Source: a bacterium (GTDB taxonomy: Bacteria > Zhuqueibacterota > Zhuqueibacteria > Zhuqueibacterales > Zhuqueibacteraceae). Taken from it: a DNA stretch of 64,000 nt. The notes under the pieces were generated by a model. It had not been told where the DNA came from. It made no database searches and was given only the letters and a program-made list of their open reading frames with translations. The stretch lies in contig JAKLJX010000008.1 in the NCBI GenBank assembly GCA_023150945.1, forward strand, positions 62,001 through 126,000, written 5' to 3'. Made by a program: the position numbers and the translations under genes. Shown here piece after piece: positions 19,506-28,599 of this stretch. Position 1 is the stretch's first letter, and the number at the start of each line of letters is the position of its first letter.

Positions 19506-20495
19506 ATGCCTCTTCAAGAATTGTACAAGCTCCGTCCCCATGAATCCCTGATGCAGAACAGCCTCTGGCATCATGACTACCATCCCGAACTGCCGGATTT
19601 GGAACCGCGCAGCACGCTCACGATCGGCAGCTTCACCGGGCCGGGCATTATCCGCACGATTCACCTCACCCTCAATATCACCGGCGATGATCGCGAAGAA
19701 CTGCTGCGCGGTGTTTTCCTCGCGGTCACGTATGATCGCAATCCCTTCCCCTCGGTTTATGCGCCGGTGGGAGATTTTTTCTGCGACTCCTTTGCCGGCG
19801 AATCGCTTTGTTTCGCCAGCGCGGTGATGGCGAAAAGACCCACCAACTCACTGTTCTGCTATTTGCCCATGCCGTTCCAGCAGGAGATTATCGTGCAACT
19901 CCTCAACCGGACGGACAAAAAAGTGACCGGCTATGGCTACGTGACCGCCGAACGTCTGCCGGCGTGGGAGGCGGCAAACGCCTATTTGCATGCGCAATGG
20001 CGCGCGGCCACGGTTCGCCTGCCGCAGGAAACGATTCCTCTGCTGCATACGGAGGGCCGCGGGCACTTCCTGGGCTGTCACCTCACCGCCACCAGCGCGT
20101 GTCCCTACTTCGCCGAGAATCAAGGCATCTGCGAAGGCAATGTCGAGTTCTTCATCGACGGCAGCGCGCAGCCGGTGTGCAATTATCTCGGCACGGAGGA
20201 CTTTTTCGGGTTCAGTTGGAACTGGCGCAAATTGTGGTATGATGACCGCGCCGGCACGACTTACCTGCGCGACGAGGGCGGCGTCACCAAGCTGGCGTGC
20301 TATCGCTTTCTGCTCGATGATCCGGTGCGCTTCGCCACGTCGCTGCGGGCGCGCATCAATTATGAATATGAGTTGCAGAATCTGCCGTTGCAGCAGGCCA
20401 AAAGCGCGGGCAACGGCGTGGTGCAGTTCGGGATGGTGACCTATTGGTATCAAGCGAGCGCGTGCGATGCCCGCGCCGGCGAGGTGGTTCATTGA
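19506..20495 (+). CDS. DUF2961 / GH172-family protein
   Basis: 329 residues; GGGAG at 19496-19500 supports ATG 19506. DUF2961 is the jelly-roll family now assigned to GH172 (alpha-D-fructofuranosidase, difructose-dianhydride synthase and D-arabinofuranosidase activities). The family look is clear in the PGIIRTIHLT strand, HTEGRGHFLGCHL (Glu183), GNVEFFIDG (Glu214) and YLGTEDFFGFSW (Glu231); two of these Glu are likely catalytic. No signal peptide is visible, unlike many enzymes of this group, so it may act in the cytoplasm. The next gene starts 17 bases downstream and encodes a carbohydrate deacetylase-like protein, giving a two-gene sugar-processing unit. Substrate unknown. Confidence 0.85.
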   Translation: MPLQELYKLRPHESLMQNSLWHHDYHPELPDLEPRSTLTIGSFTGPGIIRTIHLTLNITGDDREELLRGVFLAVTYDRNPFPSVYAPVGDFFCDSFAGESLCFASAVMAKRPTNSLFCYLPMPFQQEIIVQLLNRTDKKVTGYGYVTAERLPAWEAANAYLHAQWRAATVRLPQETIPLLHTEGRGHFLGCHLTATSACPYFAENQGICEGNVEFFIDGSAQPVCNYLGTEDFFGFSWNWRKLWYDDRAGTTYLRDEGGVTKLACYRFLLDDPVRFATSLRARINYEYELQNLPLQQAKSAGNGVVQFGMVTYWYQASACDARAGEVVH

Positions 20496-20512
20496 TTGTG
20501 AGGGTGGCTCTC

Positions 20513-21421
20513 ATGAAGAACTTGTGGCCTGTCCAAATGTTGTCGGTGCTGACGTTGAGCGCCTGGTCTCCGGCACCGGTCCCGGCGCAAACCGCGCCGC
20601 AAGCCGAGGCGCCGCGCCTGCTCATTCGCTGTGATGATTTCGGCATGTGCCATGCGGTGAACATGGCGATTCAGCAAGTCATCGCGGCCGGCATTCCGGT
20701 TTCGGTTTCGGTGATGTTCGCCTGCCCGTGGTATCAGGAGGCGGTGGAAATCCTCCGGGCGCATCCGGAAGTCTCCGTGGGCGTGCATTTGACTTTGAAT
20801 GCCGAGTGGAAAAACTATCGCTGGGGACCGGTGGCCGGCCGGTCGCAAGTGCCCTCGCTGGTCGACCGCGAAGGCTTTTTCTTCCCCTCGCGCGCGCTGT
20901 TGATGGCCAACCGCCCGAAGGATTCGGAAGTGGAGAAGGAACTGCGCGCGCAAGTCGAGCGCGCGTTGCGCACCGGCCTGCGCATCGACTATCTCGATCA
21001 TCACATGGGCACGGCAATGCAAACCGAGAAGTGGCGGCGGATGGTCGAGAAGCTGGCGCAGAAGCACCAGCTCGGCATTCCGCAATATTTCGACGAGGCT
21101 TATTCCAGCGCGACCTATGCGGCCCCGCAAGCCGGCAAGGTGGACAGCCTGGTGGCGCACTTGCAGAAGCTCGATCGGCAGCGGGTGAATTTGCAGGTCA
21201 TGCACGTCGGCCTCGACACGCCGGAGATGGCGGCCTTGATCGATCTCAACGCCTTTGGCTTGGCGAACATGAGCCAGCATCGCCAGGCCGAGCTGGCGGC
21301 GCTGCTGTCCCCGCAATTCCGCGCGGCCGTGGAACAGCACGGCGTGCGCTTGATCACGTATCGCGATTTGATTGCGGCAGAGGGGTTGGCGAAGATGCGG
21401 CGGCCGGGTTTGACGCAATGA
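20513..21421 (+). CDS. Exported ChbG/YdjC-family carbohydrate deacetylase
   Basis: 302 residues from ATG 20513 (GAGGGTGG ahead). YdjC/ChbG enzymes remove acetyl groups from N-acetylated oligosaccharides such as diacetylchitobiose using a metal. The metal-site motifs are present: CDDFGM with Asp41 and Asp42, GVHLTL with His92, and DHHMG with His163/His164. A signal peptide ending VPAQT precedes the domain, so this form is periplasmic or secreted, whereas Escherichia coli ChbG is cytoplasmic. Its partner is the GH172-type gene just upstream. The real substrate could be any acetylated sugar. Confidence 0.87.
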   Translation: MKNLWPVQMLSVLTLSAWSPAPVPAQTAPQAEAPRLLIRCDDFGMCHAVNMAIQQVIAAGIPVSVSVMFACPWYQEAVEILRAHPEVSVGVHLTLNAEWKNYRWGPVAGRSQVPSLVDREGFFFPSRALLMANRPKDSEVEKELRAQVERALRTGLRIDYLDHHMGTAMQTEKWRRMVEKLAQKHQLGIPQYFDEAYSSATYAAPQAGKVDSLVAHLQKLDRQRVNLQVMHVGLDTPEMAALIDLNAFGLANMSQHRQAELAALLSPQFRAAVEQHGVRLITYRDLIAAEGLAKMRRPGLTQ

Positions 21422-21437
21422 TCTTGATCCACCGCCC

Positions 21438-21468
21438 ACCGCCCGGGCGCTCGGAGCGCCCGGGCGGT
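21438..21468. repeat. REP-like palindrome, RAYT 3' side
   Basis: ACCGCCCGGGCGCTC (21438-21452) pairs perfectly with 21454-21468 around a single G. The same palindrome with a GCG loop lies at 22101-22131, so the two bracket the RAYT gene. It also sits 17 bases after the YdjC stop and may terminate that transcript. Confidence 0.88.
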
Positions 21469-21484
21469 AATCCCACAACATTGC

Positions 21485-22066
21485 TCATTTTGAACCAAAC
21501 AGATACTTTTCCAAATCTCTGTCTTCCTCCGTACCATAGCCGGCGACAAAATCCTCATATTCCTTCGCTGTTTTGAAAAATCGCTCGCGAAAAGCAGGCA
21601 TCCACAACTCACCCTCTCGTGCGCCGACAAACTCCAGATAGTTGGAAAACGGCCAGTCGCGCAAGTTGGCTACCAGGCCGTCCTTCTTTGGGTTATGGTG
21701 AATATAACGGCAACATATAAGCTGATAGCGGTCGCTGTAAACGTGCGCGTGCCGGAATCTCTCGTTATGAAACAAGCTGCCGCGGCGGTGATACCGTTTG
21801 TTGATGGCTTGGGCATAGCTTTGTTCGAGCCGTCCCACGAAGCGCGAAAGATTGTCGGAGATTTTCGGCTGTACAAGGAGATGAAAATGGTTGGGCATGA
21901 GGCAATAGGCGATGAGGTTCATCTCAAATGCGTCGCGATATTTCTTGAGCAGGCGCAGAAAGTGAAGGTAGTTTTCGCTTGCGAAGAATATCTTTTTGCG
22001 ATCTTGGCCGCGGTGATAGATGTGGTAATATTCCCCGGCGTGAAATTCGGCGTAACGATATGGCAT
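21485..22066 (-). CDS. REP-associated tyrosine transposase (RAYT, Y1/TnpA_REP family)
   Basis: 193 residues. The ATG at 22066 has GGGAGGA 7 bases ahead; the open frame extends to 22345 but without family similarity. The Y1 single-strand transposase signature is intact: HFH motif (His60, His62) in MPNHFHLLV, and catalytic Tyr84 in EQSYAQAINKRY; the RAYT-type ICCRYIHHNPKKDGL follows. These enzymes cut and join REP hairpin DNA. Perfect palindromes 17 bases past the stop and 35 bases before the start fit that substrate class. It appears complete, so the element may be active. It lies just downstream of the NACHT gene on the same strand. Confidence 0.93.
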   Translation of the reverse strand: MPYRYAEFHAGEYYHIYHRGQDRKKIFFASENYLHFLRLLKKYRDAFEMNLIAYCLMPNHFHLLVQPKISDNLSRFVGRLEQSYAQAINKRYHRRGSLFHNERFRHAHVYSDRYQLICCRYIHHNPKKDGLVANLRDWPFSNYLEFVGAREGELWMPAFRERFFKTAKEYEDFVAGYGTEEDRDLEKYLFGSK

Positions 22067-22100
22067 GATTGATTCCTCCCATGATTGAGTCACCACCGCT

Positions 22101-22131
22101 ACCGCCCGGGCGCTGCGAGCGCCCGGGCGGT
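22101..22131. repeat. REP-like palindrome, RAYT 5' side
   Basis: ACCGCCCGGGCGCT (22101-22114) and its complement (22118-22131) with loop GCG. It is the sister of 21438-21468 in the same orientation by flanking bases (both are followed by TA). Confidence 0.88.
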
Positions 22132-22251
22132 AAAAAGGGCAAAATTTCAAAAATTTTTGAAGCCGCTCGCTGGCGCTCGCTCTGTAAAAGCAACAGCAAC
22201 AACAACAACCACAGCAACAGCTCAGAGTTTCAGAGTCCAGAGATTCAGAGT

Positions 22252-24468
22252 TCAGAGTAATGGGGACACAACCACACGAAACCCGAAGTTGGAGTACCAG
22301 TTGACGGGATCGCCCCTGAGGCGACAGGCGCACCGCACGCCCCACTGATTGAAGTGGAACGCACCGCCCCGCAACACGCGGACTTCTTCGCCTTCAAGAC
22401 TATCATCTGCCGGCTGTTTGTAATTTTCCCGCCATTTCGTCCGGCACCATTCCCACACATTTCCGCTCATCTCTTCACAGCAGTAAGGCGAACACCCAGC
22501 GGGAAAACAACCCACTGCGCTCGTGGTTCCAATCTTCGTCTCATCGTAGTTGGCCAAATTCGCCTGTGCTTCATTGCCCCAGAGATAAAGGCGTTGCGGC
22601 AAAGGATTCGGCTGCAAAGCTGGGCTGTACGATTCTTCGAATTTGATCCCGGCAATCGGCTGAATTTTCATTTCTGTTGGAAGCTCGAGTCCGCCGCGCG
22701 CTGCTTTCTCCCACTCCGCTTCTGTCGGCAGTTGCACTGCCCAATCTGCCGGCAAGCGTCCCTCCTGCTGCCATTTGGCGGTGAGCCATTTGCAAAATTT
22801 CACTGCTTCGTGCCAAGTCACATAACGCACCGGCCGGTTGGCAGGATCCTTCAGGCATTCAGAATTTGCTGGTTTGTGCCCACTGGCAGTCACAAAGAGC
22901 TGGTATTGCGCCACGGTAATGGGGAAGCGTGCCACCCAATATTCATAGTCAAGCTGAGAATTGGTGTGAAGTGGTTTTTCTCTCTCCAAGGCTTCATTAT
23001 CGAAGTCAGGACTTCCCATCCAAAACGGACCAGCCGGCACCAGGCAGAATTGCATGTGCTCAACCGTGGTCACCTCCAGCCGTGGGTCACCGCGCTTTGC
23101 CAACTTGTCACCAATTTGGGCGCGTTGGACCGGCGTGGTCTTTTCAAACAGAAGTCTTATTGAAAAGACAAGCTCGGGCTTTATCGCAAGAGGGTCAGGC
23201 GCCATCTCACTCAAAAAGGCCTCCATCTGATCAGTGAGCTTGAGATCAGCGGAGAAATGTTCCTCGGCCAATAGCCGTTTGACCACGAGAAATTCCATGA
23301 TCGAACGGTGCGCGAACTTGTAGTTGCCCTCGGCATCACGATTCAGCAGCGAGCGGCCGCGCAGTTGCCAATCCTCCAACGCGATATTCCACTTCTGCGC
23401 CAACGGTTGCAGCTCCTGGCCGGGGATGCGCTCTGAGCCGCGGCTGGCCGCGTTGACGTAAAGATCAAAAGCCATTTGCTCGGAAAAGGTGCGCAGATGA
23501 TCGGGATTGACCCAGCCGCTTTCGCGCTCATACCATTTCTCCAACATGAGGCTGTAAAGCTCAGAGGCGGTTTTAATCTGTTTGCCGCTGGCGAGTACGT
23601 CCGGAATGTAGGCGAGCAGCATGGGCCGCACGCTCAGCAGCGGAATTTTGGCAACGATTTCGCGGGCTTGCTGGCGCTTTTGCCAGCGCAGCCGGCCGTA
23701 GCGCTTGTGAAGGTAGGCATCGACCAACTCGTCACTGAACGGAGTCAAATAGAGCTTCCAAAACTCATAGGTGGCGCGCTCGCCCAGTCCCCGCGGGGTC
23801 ACCCGCACGATGCCACTGTCTTTGGGAATCTCTTCATCACGCGGGAAGAATTGCGTGCGGCAGGTAATCAGAATTCGCTTGAAACCCGCGCACAAGCGCA
23901 TCAGCTCGGCCAGCCGGGCGCGATGATCTTTGGTCGCGCGCAGGTCTTCATCATAGGCATCGAGAAAAATGATGGTCTCGGCCTGGTCCGCGATTTTGGT
24001 GATGTAGGCATCGGCATTGGGCGCGCCCAACGGCACCACTGCCAGGCGATGGCGTTTGCGCCGCGGTTGTTTTTGGTTGTGGGCGTAGTAGTTCAACACA
24101 AACGAGGACTTGCCCATGCCGGAATCGGCCAGCAACAGCAAATGGCGATTGCTGTCGCTGGTGCGGAGATGGCGATCAACGACGTCAAAAAGCTTTTCCT
24201 GGGGCACGAGAACCTGGCGCAGTTCCGCTTCCTGCGAAGGGTCAACACTCGAACAATAGGGCGGCACGTAGTAGCGGGTCGAGTTTCTGATCTGATCAGG
24301 ATGGTAGAATTCAGAACCGAACTTCTGCTCGAGCAGTTTTTGCTTGCGGTGTTGTTCCCACACCGGCTTGGCGCCGTAGTAGGCCGCGATCACGGCAGTG
24401 ACGATCCCGAGGAGGGGCAGAGCATTCTGGCTCAGCCAGTGCAGCAGCGGTGAGTAATCAGTTGGCAT
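22252..24468 (-). CDS. Membrane-anchored NACHT NTPase with C-terminal FGE-sulfatase/C-type-lectin domain
   Basis: 738 residues. A hydrophobic helix (~14-35, LPLLGIVTAVIAAYYG) anchors the N-terminus. The NACHT/STAND core has a P-loop ADSGMGKSS (Lys120), Walker B IIFLDAYDED (Asp170) and a sensor-like RILITCRTQFF. A helical region with FAHRSIMEFLVVKRLL, common after NACHT modules, follows. Residues ~465-738 are an FGE-type domain (LVPAGPFWMGSP, LPTEAEWEKAARGG, SGNVWEWC, RVLRGGAF, ending GFRVV). The catalytic Cys pair of true formylglycine enzymes is absent after RGGAF, so it likely binds a ligand rather than modifying sulfatases. Such fusions are seen among bacterial conflict NTPases and DGR targets. 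Only a weak GAAG precedes the ATG. Confidence 0.9.
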   Translation of the reverse strand: MPTDYSPLLHWLSQNALPLLGIVTAVIAAYYGAKPVWEQHRKQKLLEQKFGSEFYHPDQIRNSTRYYVPPYCSSVDPSQEAELRQVLVPQEKLFDVVDRHLRTSDSNRHLLLLADSGMGKSSFVLNYYAHNQKQPRRKRHRLAVVPLGAPNADAYITKIADQAETIIFLDAYDEDLRATKDHRARLAELMRLCAGFKRILITCRTQFFPRDEEIPKDSGIVRVTPRGLGERATYEFWKLYLTPFSDELVDAYLHKRYGRLRWQKRQQAREIVAKIPLLSVRPMLLAYIPDVLASGKQIKTASELYSLMLEKWYERESGWVNPDHLRTFSEQMAFDLYVNAASRGSERIPGQELQPLAQKWNIALEDWQLRGRSLLNRDAEGNYKFAHRSIMEFLVVKRLLAEEHFSADLKLTDQMEAFLSEMAPDPLAIKPELVFSIRLLFEKTTPVQRAQIGDKLAKRGDPRLEVTTVEHMQFCLVPAGPFWMGSPDFDNEALEREKPLHTNSQLDYEYWVARFPITVAQYQLFVTASGHKPANSECLKDPANRPVRYVTWHEAVKFCKWLTAKWQQEGRLPADWAVQLPTEAEWEKAARGGLELPTEMKIQPIAGIKFEESYSPALQPNPLPQRLYLWGNEAQANLANYDETKIGTTSAVGCFPAGCSPYCCEEMSGNVWEWCRTKWRENYKQPADDSLEGEEVRVLRGGAFHFNQWGVRCACRLRGDPVNWYSNFGFRVVVSPLL

Positions 24469-24780
24469 AGTTTTTCTTCGCGTTTCTGCGCCTTTGCATG
24501 CGCTTTTGCCTGCTTCGATTCCGGCTCGTTCGGATCAAGTCATACGTTGGGCGCTGCCATTTCAGAACAAGATGCAGCAAGATACCCAACGCAGATAGAT
24601 CGCAACTCAAATGCAATCGCCAACGGACAGTAACAACCCAACAGATGAAAAAACTCTCTATCAGTTGGCTTGTTTCAATCCGCTGGAAAAGATCTTTGCT
24701 GGCGAAACCACGATTTCACTGCAAGGAGACGAATATCACAACGTTCGGTCGAATTCTATAGCACAGACCCAAAGCCCCAA

Positions 24781-24865
24781 AGGGGCAAAATGTGGAAGCG
24801 AAGGGCAACGCCCTGGAAAATCGATACCCATTGCGTTACCACCAAGCCCCACCGAGGCGCCATGA
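24781..24865. repeat. Dispersed repeat family B, copy 1
   Basis: AGGGGCAAAATGTGGAAGCG, then AAGGGCAACGCCCTGGAAAA and ACCAAGCCCC. The inverse is at 59349-59428, and a diverged relative is at 42462-42563. A short GCCCC/GGGGC stem lies at its left end. Non-coding. Confidence 0.75.
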
Positions 24866-24879
24866 AACCAACACCGGAA

Positions 24880-25016
24880 CCGCAGAGTCGCTGAGAACGC
24901 AGAGAAAGGCTTTTTGATTTGGCAACTCCGCGCTCTCCGCGGCTCCGCGGTACAAGCGGTTGCTTTGTGGTCAGGAATTTTTCAGAATTTTATTCCGACT
25001 TTGAGCGTCTTATGGC
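24880..25016 (-). repeat. 139-bp repeat unit, inverted single copy
   Basis: The reverse complement carries GCCATAAGACGCTCA, GGAATAAAATTCTGA, the CCGCGGAGCCGCGGAG core and the CTCTGCGTTCTCAGCG tail of the triplicate at 17893-18325. It is closest to the middle unit there. Confidence 0.85.
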
Positions 25017-25524
25017 AAAAATTGCCCTTCCCCGCGTTCTCTGCAACTCCGCGGTTCCGCTGCTGCCTTTGTCACTTGGTGAGAGGCCGGATTCGCCTGG
25101 TTCATCGCGGCCCACAGGACTTCAAATATCAACCCGGCTGCAATCTCGCGGCGCGCTCATTATGCAGAAATGCGCAAGGAAAAACAAGGCCTTCATTGGC
25201 AGGGCGCCAGTGGGAAGAAAGGGCTTGTAATTGAGCCAGCGGCGCGCTACCATGCGCGTGATTCGTCGCAGCATTGGCACACGGCCTGGCGTTCGATGAG
25301 GAAAAGCTAACGAAGGGCGGCGAAACTGGCGCAGCGCATGCAAACCTCTCTCCGGCATTCCTCCGGAGTGGGTGAATTGCCGGCAGTCTCCCTCCCGCCG
25401 GCAGCCAATGTTTCCGCCGATTTGCATCTCCCCTGCCGCCTGCGCGCTTTTTCATCCCGCCGCCAGCCCCAAGCCTTCTCCGTTTCCAATTCGCATTTCG
25501 CATGATGATTTTTGGGAGCCGTTT

Positions 25525-28449
25525 ATGACATGGAATCAGATGGTTGTTGCTTGCCGCTGGTGGCTGGTTTCGTTGGCAGTTGCATTTGCGGTGTCGGGAC
25601 AGAGTCCCGCGGTGCTGGTGCGCTTCGATCTGCGCCAGCCCGAGGAGGTGAGCCGCTTGCAGGGCTTGCCGCTCAAAGTTTGCTTGCGCACGGACAACTT
25701 CGTGCTGGCAACCGTTGCGGTGACGGAGCTGCCGCACTTGCAGCGCAGCGGCCTCGCTCATGAAATTGTCGATCGCGAGGCTTGGTCGCAGCCGTACTAT
25801 CTCCTCGGCCGGCCGGCGCTCGCCAAAACCTTGCCCGCCGGGCGCACCGCAAAGGTCATTGTTGAAAGCGCAACGGAAACCGTAGTCAAAATGAGCGCAG
25901 CAGAGGCGCTGCTGGCGGCGCAACAGGGGTTGCAGCCGGTGCGGCTGGCAGAGCGTCCGCTGCCGCTGGTGGCCGGCGGACCGCAATTTCACCCGCAACT
26001 GGCCGCTGCCGGCGCGGATACCATGCTGCAGCGCTTGGTGAAGCAAGTTTCGGACTCGACCATCGGCGCATATTTGCGGCGGCTGGAGGATTTTCGCAGC
26101 CGCTATTCCTTCTCCGATTCCATCGTGCCGGCGCGGCAGTGGCTGTTCAAAAAATTCCAGGAATTCGGCTACACCAACGTGCGGTTCGATCCCTTCCCCT
26201 GGTTCAACACCACGCAACTGAATGTGGTGGCAACCAAACCGGGAACGCACAAAACGCCGCGGCTGATCATCGTCGGCGGACATTATGATTCAGTGGTGTA
26301 TGACGGCGGCAATGCCGCGGTGTATGCGCCGGGCGTGGATGACAACGGCTCCGGCACGGTGGGCACGCTGGAAGTGGCGCGCGTGCTGGCCGGCGAGGAG
26401 TTGGAAACCACGGTGCTGTTCATTCCCTTTGCCGGAGAAGAACAGGGCTTGGGCGGCAGCCAGCATTTCGCGGAGAATGCCTTGAACCAGGGCCTGCCCA
26501 TCGATCTCGTGCTCAACATGGACATGATCGCCAATGTCGCGGATGCCTATCCTGATTTCAACATTCTGACCGACCGCCCCACAGAAGGATTTGCGCGGCT
26601 GGTCGAGCAACTGACCAGGCAATACAGCACGCTGATTCCGGTGGTGGCGCCCAGCGGCAGCGGCAGCGATCATTTCTACTTTCAACAGTACGGCTTTCGT
26701 GCACTGTTCATTCAAGAGGGTGACTTCAGCCCGCATTGGCATCTGTCCTCGGACGTGGTGGCCAACATCAGCATTCCTTATGCGACGGAAGCCATCAAGG
26801 TGGTGCTGGCCGCGGTGGTGAAAGTGGCGAATGCGCCGGCAACGCCGGTGGGACTGCAGGTCGCGGAAGTGGGCGACGGGCAATCGCAAATCTTGAGCTG
26901 GCAGCCCAATCAAGAGCCGGATTTGGCGGGCTACAAGCTTTATCTCGGCTCTGCCAGCGGCAATTACAATCAAATTCTCACGCTGACCACACCGGTGGAT
27001 ACGCTGCGCGGCCTGACGGAAAACCAGCGCGTGTATGCCGCGGTGTCGGCCATCGACCAAAGCGGCAACGAGAGTTTGTTGACGCCGGAACTGGCGTTCA
27101 CGCCCCGCACCGCACCGGTGGCGCCCGCGGCACTGGAGGCGACCTCGCGCACCAGCACGATTACGCTCACCTGGCAAGCCAACAACGTCGAACTGGATTT
27201 GGCCGGGTACAACCTCTATCGCAGCCTGTCACCGCAGCAAGGTTTCGCCCTGGCCGCGTTCGTGCCGGCGCCGCAAACCACCTGGGAGGATGCCAACGTT
27301 GCGCCGCGCACTTTTTACTATTACCAAATCAAGGCAGTGGATCGCACTGCGATCGAAAGCGCAGCCTCGAATTTGGTGAAAGGAAGGCTGGCCACGCATG
27401 ATCAGGGCATCTTGATCGTGGACAACACGCGCGACGGCGACGGCAGCGCGTTGCGGCCCACCGATGAGGCAGTGGACAACTTCTATCGCGCGCTGTTGGC
27501 GGGTTACAACGTCACGAGTGAGTGGGATCTGGCGGACAGCACGGCGCAACAGATCGCCCTGAGCGACGCCGACCTGGGCATCTATTCCACCGTGATTTGG
27601 CACGTGGATGCGCGGCAGGCCCGGCCGATGACGGCGGACACGGTGGCGTTGCGCAAGTATCTCGCGCAGGGCGGCAATCTCTGGCTGGTGGGCTGGTCGC
27701 TGCTGCGCTCACTGGGCACGCCGCCGAGCAACGAGGCCGTTTATCCGAACGGCAGTTTTGTGCGCGACTTTCTGAAAATCCGCGCGGCCCGGGTTGCCAC
27801 TGATCGTGATTTCAAAGCGGCAGAAAGCCAAATGGCGGGCTATCCCTCGCTCAGGGTCGACAGCTTGCGCGCCACGCTGTTCAGCGGCAACCTGTTGGAG
27901 ATCGACGCTTTTCTGCCGCCGCTGGCAGAGGAGCCGCAGACCGAGACGATCTACAACTATGTCTCCGCCGCGGGCATTGCCGGGGTGAATCACGGCCGGC
28001 CCGTGGGCTTGCGCTATTTGAGCGACCGTTACCGTCTGGTGGTGTTCGATTTTCCGCTTTATTTCATGGAGGCAGGAGCAGCGGCAGAAGCGGCCCGCAA
28101 AGCGCTGGCGGATTTGGGCGAGATGGCGACGGTGGTCGAGGAGGGCACTGCGCCGCACGGCAGCGTGCCGCAGCAATTTGCCTTGCAGCAAAACTACCCC
28201 AATCCTTTCAATCCCAGCACCACCATTCGCTATCAATTGCCGGTGGCGAGCCACGTCACGCTAGCCATTTTCAACACGGCCGGCCAGGAAGTGGCGCGCC
28301 TGGTGAATGGCGTGCAGCCGCCGGGAACCTACACCGTGTCGTGGCAGGGCAAAACGCCGGAGGGCAAACCGGTGGCTTCCGGAATCTACTTCTGCAAGAT
28401 GATGACGGAGAATTTCACGCAGGTGCGGAAGATGGCACTGGTGCGGTAG
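25525..28449 (+). CDS. Secreted M28-family metallopeptidase with FN3 and sorting domains
   Basis: 974 residues; GGGAG at 25514-25518 and a signal peptide (ending AVSGQS) support ATG 25525. The M28 peptidase domain (~200-430) has the full dizinc set: His253 in GGHYDS, Asp272/273 in GVDDNGSG, Glu305/306 in AGEEQG, Asp333 in NMDM and His383 in GSDHFYF. Two fibronectin-III-like domains follow (~435-620), then an alpha/beta domain resembling a flavodoxin/GATase-like surface domain (GILIVDNTRDGDGS to LRKYLAQGGNLWLVG), and the sorting domain QNYPNPFNPSTTI to MALVR. It should be an extracellular aminopeptidase used to feed on protein. A strong hairpin follows at 28548. Confidence 0.92.
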   Translation: MTWNQMVVACRWWLVSLAVAFAVSGQSPAVLVRFDLRQPEEVSRLQGLPLKVCLRTDNFVLATVAVTELPHLQRSGLAHEIVDREAWSQPYYLLGRPALAKTLPAGRTAKVIVESATETVVKMSAAEALLAAQQGLQPVRLAERPLPLVAGGPQFHPQLAAAGADTMLQRLVKQVSDSTIGAYLRRLEDFRSRYSFSDSIVPARQWLFKKFQEFGYTNVRFDPFPWFNTTQLNVVATKPGTHKTPRLIIVGGHYDSVVYDGGNAAVYAPGVDDNGSGTVGTLEVARVLAGEELETTVLFIPFAGEEQGLGGSQHFAENALNQGLPIDLVLNMDMIANVADAYPDFNILTDRPTEGFARLVEQLTRQYSTLIPVVAPSGSGSDHFYFQQYGFRALFIQEGDFSPHWHLSSDVVANISIPYATEAIKVVLAAVVKVANAPATPVGLQVAEVGDGQSQILSWQPNQEPDLAGYKLYLGSASGNYNQILTLTTPVDTLRGLTENQRVYAAVSAIDQSGNESLLTPELAFTPRTAPVAPAALEATSRTSTITLTWQANNVELDLAGYNLYRSLSPQQGFALAAFVPAPQTTWEDANVAPRTFYYYQIKAVDRTAIESAASNLVKGRLATHDQGILIVDNTRDGDGSALRPTDEAVDNFYRALLAGYNVTSEWDLADSTAQQIALSDADLGIYSTVIWHVDARQARPMTADTVALRKYLAQGGNLWLVGWSLLRSLGTPPSNEAVYPNGSFVRDFLKIRAARVATDRDFKAAESQMAGYPSLRVDSLRATLFSGNLLEIDAFLPPLAEEPQTETIYNYVSAAGIAGVNHGRPVGLRYLSDRYRLVVFDFPLYFMEAGAAAEAARKALADLGEMATVVEEGTAPHGSVPQQFALQQNYPNPFNPSTTIRYQLPVASHVTLAIFNTAGQEVARLVNGVQPPGTYTVSWQGKTPEGKPVASGIYFCKMMTENFTQVRKMALVR

Positions 28450-28547
28450 TCGCGGCGAAGCGGAAGTGCCGCGCAATGCGACCGCGACACGCACGGCTGT
28501 GTTGCGATTGTGTCCCGGAGTTATGTGGCATTCACTCGCAATCGATG

Positions 28548-28583
28548 AACCGGCCACCCTGCCGCCAAGCAGGGTGGCCGGTT
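28548..28583. terminator. Bidirectional hairpin between convergent genes
   Basis: AACCGGCCACCCTGC (28548-28562) pairs perfectly with 28569-28583; loop CGCCAA. It separates the M28 gene from the zinc-finger gene on the other strand and belongs to the same CCGGCCACCC family as 6542-6581. Confidence 0.75.
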
Positions 28584-28599
28584 TGCATGACGCATGCAC

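Larger units (their letters stand above)
24469..25524. other. Gene-poor region with dispersed repeats
   Basis: Divergent spacer between the NACHT gene and the M28 peptidase gene. It holds a TTCCGGCTCGT-type unit (about 24500-24535), a family-B repeat (24781-24865) and an inverted 139-bp unit (24880-25016). From 25017 to 25500 I see no gene; the peptidase frame is open back to 25372, but a signal peptide and GGGAG place its start at 25525. Promoters for both flanking genes must lie here. Confidence 0.6.

Noticed and set aside
21485-22131. Insertion sequence with DDE transposase and terminal repeats
   Set aside because: The protein is a Y1/RAYT enzyme and the palindromes are REP-like, not DDE-type inverted termini; no target duplication was seen.
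22252-23100. Active formylglycine-generating enzyme
   Set aside because: The catalytic Cys pair after RGG is missing and no sulfatase gene is in the window.
22252-25500. Complete diversity-generating retroelement
   Set aside because: Only a candidate target gene is present; no reverse transcriptase, accessory gene or template repeat could be found in the window.
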